A DNA stretch of 64,000 nt from Methylocystis iwaonis (GCF_027925385.1 NZ_AP027142.1:3558501-3622500), one strand, 5' to 3'. Positions 29,725-38,817 are shown, counted from the first letter of the stretch. A program made the numbers and translations. Notes: a model not told the origin generated them from the sequence alone.

Positions 29725-31211
29725 CAACCGCGCTTTGTCAGCAATACAATCTCATCGACGATGCGCCGCCGCTCGCGCCCGCCGTCGACGCGCAACCATA
29801 AAATCTTACCGGTGTCCTTCGCCATCTGCGCCTGCAGCACCGCGCGCGTCGCGTCGGAGACGTCATTCACCCGCGTGTCGACGCGCGCCAGTCTTTGCGC
29901 GAGATCGACGTCGAGCCACACGCCCCTGAACGGAACGCCGGCTTCGCGCGCCGCGCTTTCGATGGCGGCGCGGTCCTGGGGGCGATCGAAAACGGCGTCG
30001 ACGACGACCGGCCAGCCGATCTTTGCGACCCGCTTCGCAGAAGCGAACATTTCGGCGTAGACCTTCGCCGACACCTCGCTTTTATAAGCTTCCAGCGGAA
30101 GCCGCTCGGTCGCTTCAATGCCGAAAAGGCGTTTGCGGAGACGGTCGCTGTTGAAAATGCGCGCGCCGGGCGCGGGCGTCAGGCGCGGGGCGAGCGCCGC
30201 TGCGACGCTGGATTTACCGGAGCCGCTGAAGCCGCCAATCGCGACGATGGCGCCTTGCGCCGGTTGTAACAGATCGCGCGAGAGGTCGAAAAAGCCGCGC
30301 GCTATCTCTCCATTGCCTTGCGATGCCTCGACATGGGCGCGGATCGTCGCGCGTAGCGACATGAAGAAGGGGAGGAGCGGCAGTCCGTCTTCCTCGGATT
30401 GGGCGCGCGCGTCGAGATAGCGGTTGAGCGCGAGATTGGAAAAATCGCGAAGCCCGACGCGCCAGAGATCCATCAACAGAAAGGCGAGATCGTACAAAAC
30501 GTCGATGGTCGAGATGTCGTCCGAAAACTCGAGGCAATCGAACGGCGTCGGCGCGCCTTCGAAGAGGCAGATGTTGCGCAGATTGAGATCGCCGTGGCAG
30601 GGCCGCACCTTGCCCTGCGCGCGTCGTGCGTCGATCAGCGCGGCGTTCGTCGCGAGCGCGCCCCGCAGATTGTCGAGATGCGCCTCGATCTCGTCTCTCG
30701 GCGCAGGCGCCGCCGCGCGCAGGCTCGCTTCCATACTGTCGATGATCTGGCGCATGGAGGCCGCGCCGCCGCGCGCATGATCGGCAATCGCTGCGTCATG
30801 GGCTTTTGCGATGCGGCGCGCGAGCGTCTCGATCATCTCCTTCGTGAGCCGGCCCTTGCGCGCCATGCGATCGAACAAAGCGTCGTCCGGGAAGCGCCGC
30901 ATCTCGACAACGGCGTCGAGAAAGGCGCCCTCCCCGTCGAGCGCCAGCGTTCCGTCGCTCTCCCGCGTGATCCGCCGCATGCCGAGATAAAGCGCCGGCG
31001 AGAAGGCGCGGTTGAGCGCAACTTCGCGGGCGCACATCTCGCGCCGCAGCGCCGGCGTCGAGAAATCGAGATAGGGCAGGCGGACGGGGCGCTTGAGCTT
31101 AAAAACGCGATCGCGCCCGAGCAGCACGGTCGAAATATGCGTCGTCACGATCTTGGGCGCGCCGAGCAGGCTGGATAGAAAAGCGATGGTCTCCGCTTGC
31201 TCGTCGCTCAC
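29724..31211 (-). CDS. Bifunctional APH-like phosphotransferase / P-loop kinase fusion
   Basis: A 495-residue two-domain protein. Residues 1-320 are an aminoglycoside-phosphotransferase-like kinase with CHGDLNLRNICLF (catalytic HGDxxxxN) and FDCLEFSDD. Residues about 325-495 are a P-loop kinase: Walker A GGFSGSGKSSVAAAL and VVVDAVFDRPQDR, as in gluconate- or zeta-toxin-like kinases. The fusion is known as an AAA-ATPase/APH protein in proteobacteria, without an established substrate. GTG 31211 is chosen because it overlaps the upstream stop as GTGA behind GGAGGAG. It ends against repeat D1. Confidence 0.85.
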   Translation of the reverse strand: MSDEQAETIAFLSSLLGAPKIVTTHISTVLLGRDRVFKLKRPVRLPYLDFSTPALRREMCAREVALNRAFSPALYLGMRRITRESDGTLALDGEGAFLDAVVEMRRFPDDALFDRMARKGRLTKEMIETLARRIAKAHDAAIADHARGGAASMRQIIDSMEASLRAAAPAPRDEIEAHLDNLRGALATNAALIDARRAQGKVRPCHGDLNLRNICLFEGAPTPFDCLEFSDDISTIDVLYDLAFLLMDLWRVGLRDFSNLALNRYLDARAQSEEDGLPLLPFFMSLRATIRAHVEASQGNGEIARGFFDLSRDLLQPAQGAIVAIGGFSGSGKSSVAAALAPRLTPAPGARIFNSDRLRKRLFGIEATERLPLEAYKSEVSAKVYAEMFASAKRVAKIGWPVVVDAVFDRPQDRAAIESAAREAGVPFRGVWLDVDLAQRLARVDTRVNDVSDATRAVLQAQMAKDTGKILWLRVDGGRERRRIVDEIVLLTKRG

Positions 31212-32392
31212 ATCGTCTCCTCCTTGCGGAAGGGCAATTCGGCCTCCTGCGCCGCCATCATCTCGCCGAGCGCCGTGCGCTCCCGCTCGCAATAATCGGC
31301 GACGGCCGCCTGGAGCCCCCCGTCGGCGAAATCATGCGCCGACCAGGTGACGACCGGACGATAGCCGCGCGCAATCTTGTGCTCGCCCTGCGCGCCGGCT
31401 TCGACGCGCTTGTAGCCATGGGCAATGGCGTAGTCGATCGCCTGATAATAGCAGATCTCGAAATGCAGGAAGGGCCGTTCGATCAGCGCGCCCCAGTTGC
31501 GGCCGTAGATGGCGTCATCGCCCAGGAAATTGATCGCGCCCGCCACGTAGTCCGCGCCTTGCTTCGCCATCACCAGCAAAATGCGATCCGCCATGGCGGC
31601 GCCGATGAGATCGAAGAAGGCGCGCGTGAGATAGGGCCGCCCCCATTTGCGCGCGCCCGTATCCATGTAAAAGGCGAAGAAGGCGTCCCAATGCTCGGGG
31701 CGTATCTCCGGGCCTCTCAGACGCTCGATCGTGATATCGTCACCCAGCGCCTCGCGCCTTTCGCGCTTGATGCCTTTGCGTTTGCGCGACGACAGCGCGC
31801 CGAGGAAATCCTCGAAGCTCGCATAGCTCTCATTGAGGAAGTGAAACTGCTCGCCGGCGCGCAGAATGAAGCCGGCGTCGCCAAGCGCCTGCGCCTCCTC
31901 CGGCGTCGGAAAGGTCACATGGAGCGAGGAGGCCTTGAGCGCCTGGCGCAGCCCGCGCAAGGCGCCGATCAGCGCGTCGCGCGCGCCAGTCGGCGCATCG
32001 CTTGCAACGAGGAGCCGCCGCCCCGTCGCCGGCGTGAAGGGCGCGGCGACTTGCAGCTTCGGGTAGTATTTGCCGCCCGCCCGCTCATAGGCCTGCGCCC
32101 AGCTCTGGTCGAAGACATATTCGCCGAGACTATGCGCCTTGAGATAGGCGGGCGCGCAGGCGACGAGGCGCCCGCTCTCATCCTCGACCAGCGCATGCAC
32201 AGGCGACCATCCCGTGCGCGCGCCGACCGAGCTAGATCGCTCCAGCGCGCAGAGGAAGGCGTGGGTGATGAAGGGATTGAAGCGCTCGCCATCGGCTTGC
32301 GTCAATGTCGGCGGATTGGCGCAGGCGTCCCATGCCGCGGCCTCCACCTTTTCGAGCGATTGAACGAAGCGCGCCGTGAATTTTGCAGCCAT
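31208..32392 (-). CDS. DUF482 / GNAT-fold acyltransferase (FemAB-like)
   Basis: A 394-residue protein of the DUF482 group, tandem GNAT-fold enzymes related to peptidoglycan FemAB transferases. Signature stretches are FLCALERSSSVGARTGWSP, YVFDQSWAQAYERAG, YYPKLQVAAPFTPATG, FLGALSSRKRKGIKRERRE and VEAGAQGEHKIARGYRPV. No signal or membrane helix is visible. It is between the SHMT paralogue (6-bp gap) and the kinase fusion (4-bp overlap), so the three are one operon. The aminoacyl or acyl acceptor is unknown. Confidence 0.85.
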   Translation of the reverse strand: MAAKFTARFVQSLEKVEAAAWDACANPPTLTQADGERFNPFITHAFLCALERSSSVGARTGWSPVHALVEDESGRLVACAPAYLKAHSLGEYVFDQSWAQAYERAGGKYYPKLQVAAPFTPATGRRLLVASDAPTGARDALIGALRGLRQALKASSLHVTFPTPEEAQALGDAGFILRAGEQFHFLNESYASFEDFLGALSSRKRKGIKRERREALGDDITIERLRGPEIRPEHWDAFFAFYMDTGARKWGRPYLTRAFFDLIGAAMADRILLVMAKQGADYVAGAINFLGDDAIYGRNWGALIERPFLHFEICYYQAIDYAIAHGYKRVEAGAQGEHKIARGYRPVVTWSAHDFADGGLQAAVADYCERERTALGEMMAAQEAELPFRKEETM

Positions 32393-32398
32393 AAGCCG

Positions 32399-33658
32399 CT
32401 AGTAAATAGGAAAAGCCCGGCACAGCGCCAGCACTTCCTGGCGCGTTGCGTCGATTGTACGAAGATCGGACGGATTGCGCACAATGCGGGCAATCCATGC
32501 GCCGATGCGCTGGAACTCCGCGACGCCGAAGCCGCGCGTCGTTCCGGCGTTGCTGGAGAGACGAAGGCCCGAGGGCGCCTCTGGCGGGCGCGGATCGAAG
32601 GGGATCATATTCTTGTTCACCGCGAGCCCCGCCTTCTCCAGCGCCTTGGCCGCGACGTCGCCGGTTACGCCCGTCGCCGAGAGATCGACGAGCATGAGCC
32701 CGGCATCGGTTCCGCCGGTCACGATGCGCAGGCCCGCGTCCGCAAGCGTTGCGGCAAGCGCGCGGGCGTTTTCGAGCACGGCTTCATTATAAGAGCGAAA
32801 CGCCGGCTGCAGCGCCTCGCCCAAACACGCCGCCTTGCCCGCGACGGCATGCAGCATCACCGAGCCCTGCACGCCGGGAAATATGCCGGCGTCGAGGCGC
32901 TTCGAGAGCGCTTCGTCATTCCACAAAACCATTCCGCCGCGTGCGCCGCGCAAGGATTTATAGGTCGTCGTCGTCACCACATGCGCATACGGAAAGGGAT
33001 GCGGATAAAGCCCGCAAGCCACGAGCCCGGCGACATGCGCCATATCGACGAGAAGATAGGCGCCCACTTCATCGGCGATGGCGCGCAGACCCGCGAAGTC
33101 GATGGCGCGCGGATAGGCCGAGCCGCCCGCGACGATCGTTTTTGGCCGCGCCGCGCGCGCGAGGTCGCGCAGCGCGTCGAGATCGATCAACTCGCTCTCG
33201 CGGCTCACGCCATATTGCGTGATGGAATAGTCGCGCCCGGTCAGCGTCGCAGGGTGGCCATGGCTGATATGCCCGCCCGCCGCGACATTCATGGAGAGAA
33301 TGGGCTCGCCGAGCTTCAACAGGCCGAGAAACACGCCGGCGTTGGCGTTGGAGCCCGAATGCGGCTGCACATTGGCGAAGCGGCAGTTGAAGAGCTTCTT
33401 CGCGCGGTCGATGGCGAGCGCTTCGATGGCGTCGGCAAATTCCGCCCCGCCATAGTAGCGAGCATAGGCGGCGCCCTCGACGGTCTTATTGGTGAGGACG
33501 GAGCCCTGCGCCGCGAGCACGAGGCGCGAGACGATGTTTTCGGAAGCGATCAGCTCGATCCCGCCGCGCTGGCGCGTGAGCTCGCCAGTGATGGCGGCTT
33601 CGAGCTCCGGGTCGGCTTCGAGGCCGCGCGCGAAATAGCCCGAGGGCGGCTGGGGCAT
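32399..33658 (-). CDS. Serine hydroxymethyltransferase paralogue (PLP, fold type I)
   Basis: A 419-residue SHMT-family enzyme. The PLP lysine is Lys234 in TTTTYKSLRGARGG; canonical enzymes have TTTTHKTLRGPRGG, so the histidine before the lysine is Tyr. Around residue 58-69 the usual NKYAEGYPGRRYYGG reads NKTVEGAAYARYYGG: the active-site Tyr (E. coli Tyr55) is Thr. GGHISHGHP, VDMAHVAGLVACG and NKNMIPFD are otherwise conserved. It could act on threonine, alpha-methylserine or another hydroxy amino acid instead of feeding bulk one-carbon metabolism. GGAG stands ten bases before the ATG. Family firm, exact reaction open. Confidence 0.85.
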   Translation of the reverse strand: MPQPPSGYFARGLEADPELEAAITGELTRQRGGIELIASENIVSRLVLAAQGSVLTNKTVEGAAYARYYGGAEFADAIEALAIDRAKKLFNCRFANVQPHSGSNANAGVFLGLLKLGEPILSMNVAAGGHISHGHPATLTGRDYSITQYGVSRESELIDLDALRDLARAARPKTIVAGGSAYPRAIDFAGLRAIADEVGAYLLVDMAHVAGLVACGLYPHPFPYAHVVTTTTYKSLRGARGGMVLWNDEALSKRLDAGIFPGVQGSVMLHAVAGKAACLGEALQPAFRSYNEAVLENARALAATLADAGLRIVTGGTDAGLMLVDLSATGVTGDVAAKALEKAGLAVNKNMIPFDPRPPEAPSGLRLSSNAGTTRGFGVAEFQRIGAWIARIVRNPSDLRTIDATRQEVLALCRAFPIY

Positions 33659-33778
33659 GAGGTGGGCTCCTATATTAAGGGATCCAGAGCCAAATCAGCG
33701 TCGGCTCTGCGCTAGAACGCAGTCAAGTCACCCAAAGAGAAGCATATCGGCGAGCAAGCGCGAAAGGGCGCTGCGTTA

Positions 33779-33805
33779 CCCCCTCCCCATCCCTCCCCTT
33801 TGCGG
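33779..33805. repeat. Family E repeat, copy E2, left part (split by IS)
   Basis: CCCCCTCCCCATCCCTCCCC followed by TTTGCGG, matching the start of copy E1 (26369). The rest continues after the IS at 35268. The last bases look like a decayed copy of the target sequence CCCGCTTCGCGG on the other side. Confidence 0.75.
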
Positions 33806-35269
33806 CTATCGGATTCACACATCGTAGAAGGTCAGCGCGGCTCCGAACTTTATTCGTCGAAAGTCGTCGAGGCCCTGGCGCATTACTTTGGGGCCGGGCT
33901 TTCCGTAATAGGCGGTCCAGCCGCCGAGCCTGGCGACGACCCAGGCGGCGAAGGCGAGGCTGCCTTTGCGGTGGGGGTTCTTCTGGCGGGCCGTCGCGCC
34001 CTCGAGCTTCGCCGAGACGGCCTCGAGCAGCGCTTCGTCCTCGGGCTCGAAAGCGTCCGTCAGCAACTGGTCGGTCGCGCCGTCGCGCGCCTTGACCAGT
34101 TGCATGACCGTCACAGCGGCGACCGCCGTCGCCGCCACCAGCTTGATCATCACTTTCGGATCGCAGATGTCGGCCTGCTCGATCTCGAAGCCCGCCGTCT
34201 TCAGCGTGCGGAAGAATTCCTCGATGGTCCAGCGCATTCGATAGAGGTCGATCACCCGGCGCGCCTCGGCCAGGCTCGTCGCCGCATGGGTCGTGAGAAG
34301 CCGCCAATGAATGGGCGCGACGCCCTCGGCGGCCCCGACCTCGCGCACGTCGACCAAAGTCACGCCGACCGCGTCCGGCAAGTCGCGCGCGCCGTGGCGC
34401 GGCTTGCGCAAAGTGACCGGCGAGACGCGGACCGCGAGCGCCGCCTTGCGCGCCTTGCGTCCCGGAGCCGCCGGGATCTCGGCGACGAAGCGGCCCGCCT
34501 CGGCCAATCCGTCGGCGAAGGGGAACAAAAGCTCGATCGCATCCTCGCCGTCTGCGGCGATCGTCCGGTTCTGGCAGGCGCGCACAATCAGCTCCACGCC
34601 GCCCGGACGCTGCGCGAGATGCGCGTAGATGTCGCTCTCCCGATCCGAGACGACAGTGATCCGCTTCGCCGCCGCGAAATCCTCGCGCGCATGCGTCGCC
34701 ACATCGAGCCAGCGCTGCGATTCCTTGTCCGCGAGCGCGCGCGAGCGCCGCGCCGCGACCTTGGCCCCCGTGTCGCGGTTCCAGACCTCGGCATGAGCGA
34801 GGCCGAGCAGCGCGCCCGTGCCGGCGTCGAGCGCCAGGGCCGCGTGCAGCAAAAGGCCGCGCGTCCCGCCGCCCTTGCCGACCGGCCCATAGCCGTTCGC
34901 CTGCGCGCGCTTGCCGCCGAGCGCCAGCTCGCTGGTGTCCTGCGCCACCACTATGTCGCGACCCGCCGCCCGCGCCGCTGTGAGCCCGGCGGCGTGCCGC
35001 GCCATCTCCTCGGCGGTCACCGCAGGATTGCGCAGGAAGCGCGCGAGCCGCACCTCCTGCGCCCGCCGCCCGCCGGCGATCCGACGGATGCGCGCGCACG
35101 GCCGCGCGACGAGGCCCCGATGCAACGAGACCCCCCTTTTTCCAGGCGGCGGTCGCCGAACCGCCCCAGTCCATACGAAATCGCCATGCCCCACCCCGCG
35201 AATCAAAACGCGACCAACGGAATCAAACAGACCCGACCGAGGCAATCACGATGTGTGCATTCGATAGCC
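33804..35269 (-). mobile_element. Decayed IS4-family (Tn5-type) insertion sequence, about 1.47 kb
   Basis: Terminal inverted repeats GGCTATCGGATTCACACATC (from 33804) and the complement of GGCTATCGAATGCACACATC (to 35269) match at 20 of 22 positions. Exact ends are uncertain by two bases. The flanks, CCCTTTGCGG on the left and CCCGCTTCGCGG on the right, look like a degenerate target duplication. The transposase inside is frameshifted, so the copy is probably inactive. Confidence 0.85.
33815..35187 (-). pseudogene. Tn5-type IS4 transposase, disrupted by a frameshift near its start
   Basis: From ATG 35187 the protein begins AISYGLGRFGDRRLEKGG, the usual start of this transposase type. The body (VSLHRGLVARPCARIRRIAG onward, about 435 residues) lies in the -1 frame. 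The frames meet at a run of five A and six G (35131-35141 on the minus strand); one more G would restore the gene. Catalytic Asp in VVAQDTSELALG, Asp in VVSDRESDIY, and Glu in YRMRWTIEEFFRTLKTAG are intact. Programmed slippage is less likely because no standard slippery heptamer is present in frame. Confidence 0.8.
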
Positions 35270-35367
35270 CGCTTCGCGGGAGAGGGAGTCAGGCCGTGGC
35301 CTTCTTAGAGAATGCTGATCGCGAGCGTCCCCTCTCCCGCGAAGCGGGGGAGGGACAGGGAGGGGGC
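35268..35367. repeat. Family E repeat, copy E2, right part
   Basis: CCCGCTTCGCGGGAGAGGGA, GTGGCCTTC, GATCGCGAGCGTCCCCTCTC and CCGCGAAGCGGGGGAGGGAC, ending in AGGGAGGGGG. In this copy the IS broke the left hairpin, whereas in E1 the right one was hit. Confidence 0.8.
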
Positions 35368-35478
35368 CGCGCTGCCGCCGTAGCCTCGCGCCGCGGGTTG
35401 ATCGCCCTCGGGCTTTGCTCATATGAATAAAGCAATTCGCCGCACCGGCCTCCGCAACTCTTCCCATGGTTTCTCACA

Positions 35479-37314
35479 ATGCGCTTCACCCCCTCCGCCA
35501 CATTTTCATCCGCGGACGCCGCCGCGGGCCTTTCCGAAACCCTGCCCGAGTGGAACCTCGCTGACCTCTACGAGGGCACGGATTCACCCCGGCTCCAGGC
35601 CGATCTGGCGCGCGTCGCCGCGGATGTGACGCAGTTCGGCAAGGATTATCGCGGCAAGCTGTCCGAGCTCGCGACGGGCGCGCAAGCCAGCGCGACGCTC
35701 GGCGAAGCGGTCGCGCGCTACGAAGTTCTGCAGGATTTGCTCGGCCGGCTCATGTCCTTCGCCGGGCTGCTCTACAGCGGCGACACCACCGATCCGACGC
35801 GAGCCAAATTCTACGGCGACGTGCAGGAGAAGATCACCAACGCCTCGGCGCAGTTGCTCTTCTTTCAGCTCGAGCTCAATCGTCTCGACGACGCGGTGCT
35901 GATGGCGGCGGCCGACACGGCGCCGCTCTCGCGCTGGAAGCCCTGGCTCGAAGACATTCGCAAAGAGAAGCCTTACGAGCTTGAGGACAAGCTCGAGGAG
36001 CTGTTCCACGAAAAATACATCTCGGGCGCGGCCGCCTGGAACCGCCTCTTCGACGAGACCATCGCCTCGCTGCGTTTCAAGGTCGGGGCCGAGGAGCTGG
36101 CGATCGAGCCGGTCCTCAATCTCATGCAGGACCCGAACGAGGACAAACGGCGCGAGGCCGCGCAGGCGATCGGCGTGACGCTGAAGGGCAATTTGCGTAC
36201 CTTCTCGCTCATCACCAACACGCTCGCCAAGGACAAGGAAATCTCCGACCGCTGGCGCGGCTTCAAGGACGTCGCCGACTCGCGCCACCTCTCCAACCGC
36301 GTCGAAGGCGAGGTGGTGGCGGCTTTGGCCAAGGCGGTGACGCAGGCTCATCCGCGCCTGTCGCATCGCTATTACAAGCTGAAGGCCAAATGGTTCGGCA
36401 AGGATGCGCTCGATTATTGGGACCGCAGCGCGCCGCTGCCGGCGACGCCCTCCAAGCGCTATTCCTGGGAGGAGGCGCGCGGCATCGTGCTCGACGCCTA
36501 CAAAGGCTTCGCGCCGCGCATGGCCGAGATCGCCGGCGACTTCTTCGACAAGCGCTGGATCGACGCGCCGGTGCGGCCGGGCAAGGCGCCAGGCGCCTTC
36601 TCGCATCCGACCGTGCCCTCGGCGCATCCTTATGTGCTGCTCAACTACCAGGGCCGGACGCGCGACGTGATGACGCTCGCCCATGAGCTGGGCCATGGCG
36701 TGCATCAGGTGCTGGCGGCGCCGCAGGGCGCGCTGATGGCGCCGACGCCTTTGACGCTGGCGGAAACGGCGTCGGTCTTCGGCGAAATGCTGACCTTCCG
36801 TTCCCTCCTGGCGCAGGCCCCCGATACGGTGCAGCGCCGCGCGCTGCTCGCCTCCAAGGTCGAGGATATGCTCAACACGGTGGTGCGCCAGATGGCCTTC
36901 TACGCCTTCGAGCGCAAGGTCCACACCGAGCGCCGCAATGGCGAGCTGACGGCGGACCAGATCTGCGAGATTTGGATGAGCGTGCAGGGCGACAGCCTCG
37001 GGCCGTCGATCCGTCTGGGGCCGGGCTATGAAACCTTCTGGGCCTATATCCCGCATTTCATCCATTCGCCCTTCTATGTCTACGCCTATGCCTTCGGCGA
37101 TTGCCTGGTGAATTCGCTCTATGGCGTCTACCAAAAGGCGCATGAGGGCTTCGCCGAGCGCTATTTCGCGCTGCTCGAGGCGGGCGGCGCCAAGCCTTAC
37201 GACGAGCTGTTGAAGCCCTTCGGCCTCGACGCGCGCGATCCGGCATTCTGGGGGATCGGGCTGGAGATGATCGAGGGGCTGATCGGCGAGCTGGAGGCGA
37301 TGGAGGGGGCGTGA
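35479..37314 (+). CDS. pepF: M3-family oligoendopeptidase F
   Basis: A 611-residue cytoplasmic zinc oligopeptidase. The HExxH motif is in MTLAHELGHGVHQV with the third ligand Glu in PLTLAETASVFGEML. The N-terminal helical region (LPEWNLADLYEG onward) and the C-terminal PHFIHSPFYVYAYAFGDCLV are typical of PepF/M3B. It trims peptides of about 5-20 residues, probably including cleaved signal peptides. It is alone between the decayed IS region and repeat C1. ATG 35479 lacks a clear ribosome site. Confidence 0.93.
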   Translation: MRFTPSATFSSADAAAGLSETLPEWNLADLYEGTDSPRLQADLARVAADVTQFGKDYRGKLSELATGAQASATLGEAVARYEVLQDLLGRLMSFAGLLYSGDTTDPTRAKFYGDVQEKITNASAQLLFFQLELNRLDDAVLMAAADTAPLSRWKPWLEDIRKEKPYELEDKLEELFHEKYISGAAAWNRLFDETIASLRFKVGAEELAIEPVLNLMQDPNEDKRREAAQAIGVTLKGNLRTFSLITNTLAKDKEISDRWRGFKDVADSRHLSNRVEGEVVAALAKAVTQAHPRLSHRYYKLKAKWFGKDALDYWDRSAPLPATPSKRYSWEEARGIVLDAYKGFAPRMAEIAGDFFDKRWIDAPVRPGKAPGAFSHPTVPSAHPYVLLNYQGRTRDVMTLAHELGHGVHQVLAAPQGALMAPTPLTLAETASVFGEMLTFRSLLAQAPDTVQRRALLASKVEDMLNTVVRQMAFYAFERKVHTERRNGELTADQICEIWMSVQGDSLGPSIRLGPGYETFWAYIPHFIHSPFYVYAYAFGDCLVNSLYGVYQKAHEGFAERYFALLEAGGAKPYDELLKPFGLDARDPAFWGIGLEMIEGLIGELEAMEGA

Positions 37315-37339
37315 GGGAGCTACCGCCTACCCTTCCCTC

Positions 37340-37487
37340 GTCATGGCCGGGCTCGTCCCGGCCATCCACGCCGCGCAGGCGCCAAAGCGTATCGAGCGGA
37401 TGAGTTTACTATCTGGCGAAACCTCGTCCCGTCCCTGGGTAGGCCATGCCCCTCGGCGTGGATGGCCGGGACAAGCCCGGCCATGAC
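37340..37487. repeat. Family C palindromic repeat, copy C1
   Basis: GTCATGGCCGGGCTCGTCCC, GGCCATCCACGCC at the left and GGCGTGGATGGCCGGGACAA, GCCCGGCCATGAC at the right, forming a long inverted repeat of about 33 bp arms with an 80-bp middle. Other copies are at 44848-45024 and 47168-47337. Confidence 0.9.
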
Positions 37488-37540
37488 GGTCGGGGAGGTT
37501 GGGGCGCCAGAAGAAATCGCTTGGAAGCTCAACACTTCTA

Positions 37541-37572
37541 AAAATTAAAACGCCGGCCAACGGCCGGCGTTT
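37541..37572 (-). terminator. Rho-independent terminator for the gene at 37594-37962
   Basis: AAACGCCGGCC and GGCCGGCGTTT form an 11-bp stem with a three-base loop. On the minus strand it is followed by TTTTAATTTTT, a good T-tract. It stands 20 bases after the stop codon. Confidence 0.88.
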
Positions 37573-37593
37573 GGTTCCCTCTTGACCGAGAGC

Positions 37594-37962
37594 TTATTGC
37601 ACGCCGGCGCGGATCGAGAACTTCTCGCTGCCGCACTGAACCGGGCCCTCGAAGACCTTGCCGGATTCATTCGGCTTGCCGGTCCAAACGCAGTCCTTCT
37701 TGCCGTCGGTGCGGTCGTTGAGGTTCAGCTTGTAGACGCCGCCCTCGACCTTGCCGTCGAGCTTATAGGTAATGACCGAGCCGTTATCGAGCTGCATGTC
37801 GGCGGAACCGGCAACCTTGTCGCCTTCCGTGGTCAGCTTCCACGTGCCATTGGCGCGCTTGATGCCCGAAGAGGAGATTTCCGTAACGCTGTAGCTGGCG
37901 GCGAAGGCCGAGGCGCTGAAAGCCACGACGGCGACGGCCGTGGTCAAAGCAAGCTTGATCAT
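37594..37962 (-). CDS. Small secreted protein, 122 aa
   Basis: An exported protein with signal IKLALTTAVAVVAFSASAFA cut before ASYSVTE. The mature domain (about 100 residues) is beta-rich with two cysteines likely to pair (KKDCVWTG and GPVQCGSEKF). Start 37962 has GGGAG nine bases upstream; ATG 37977 is possible. It has its own terminator and no operon partner. I do not recognise a family. The lack of other domains suggests a periplasmic protein of the lipocalin-like or small beta-barrel kind, but that is conjecture. Confidence 0.65.
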   Translation of the reverse strand: MIKLALTTAVAVVAFSASAFAASYSVTEISSSGIKRANGTWKLTTEGDKVAGSADMQLDNGSVITYKLDGKVEGGVYKLNLNDRTDGKKDCVWTGKPNESGKVFEGPVQCGSEKFSIRAGVQ

Positions 37963-38154
37963 CTGTTTCGCTCCCATAGATTTCGGCTTGGCGCGCCGGC
38001 TCGGCCACAGGGAGACTGAGGCGCGAGATAGGGCCATCAAGCCTTCCCTGTCCCGCCGCATGTCGCGAGCGAGAACCGCGGCACTTCGCACGAAGCGCTG
38101 TTCGAGGTCAAATGGTTTCGAGTTTTGGGGTTGTTCGAGAGAAGAGGCGCAGCC

Positions 38155-38817
38155 ATGACCAATGAATGGAAAATCGTAGATGATTATATTTCCGACCGTT
38201 TGATTCCGCCGGCCGACCGGCAGGGCGCGACGCTGGAGGCCAACCGGGCGTCCGGCCTGCCGGCCATCGACGTCTCCGCCCCGCAGGGCAAGCTGCTGCA
38301 TCTGCTCGCGGCCTCGATCGGCGCGCGGCGCATTCTGGAAATCGGAACGCTGGGCGGCTATTCGACCATATGGCTGGCGCGCGCGCTCGCCGATGGCGGC
38401 AGGGTCGTCACCATCGAGTTCGACCCGCGCCACGCCGAGGTCGCCAGGCAAAATATCGCGCGCGAGGGGGTGGCCGAGAAGGTCGATCTGCGCGTGGGCG
38501 CCGCGCTGGATATTCTGCCCAAGATCGAAACCGAAGGCGGCGCGCCTTTCGATCTTGCCTTCATCGACGCCGACAAGGCCAACAACGCCGCCTATTTTGG
38601 GTGGGCGCTCAAACTGTCGCGGCCGGGGTCGCTCATTATCGTCGACAATGTGGTGCGCGACGGCGCGGTCGCCGATCCCCATACGACCGACGACGGCGGC
38701 CTGGGCGGCCGAAAGCTCTTCGATCACGTCGCGGCCGAGCCGCGGGTGACGGCGACCGCCATTCAGACCGTCGGCTCGAAAGGCTGGGACGGATTTTTGA
38801 TCGCCCGGGTAAGGTGA
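38155..38817 (+). CDS. O-methyltransferase, class I SAM-dependent (family 3)
   Basis: A 220-residue methyltransferase of the caffeoyl-CoA O-methyltransferase type. EIGTLGGYSTIWLARAL is the SAM loop, VVTIEFDPRHAEVARQN motif II, and FDLAFIDADKANNAAYFGWALKL the metal-binding acidic segment. The family methylates catechol-like hydroxyls with a divalent cation. It is a single gene; a B-type repeat follows. The natural substrate is unknown. Confidence 0.9.
   Translation: MTNEWKIVDDYISDRLIPPADRQGATLEANRASGLPAIDVSAPQGKLLHLLAASIGARRILEIGTLGGYSTIWLARALADGGRVVTIEFDPRHAEVARQNIAREGVAEKVDLRVGAALDILPKIETEGGAPFDLAFIDADKANNAAYFGWALKLSRPGSLIIVDNVVRDGAVADPHTTDDGGLGGRKLFDHVAAEPRVTATAIQTVGSKGWDGFLIARVR

Noticed and set aside
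35127-35145. Programmed -1 frameshifting in the second transposase
   Set aside because: The in-frame codons GAA AAA GGG GGG do not form an X-XXY-YYZ slippery site, and the inverted repeats and target duplication are also decayed, so a mutated homopolymer is the simpler view.
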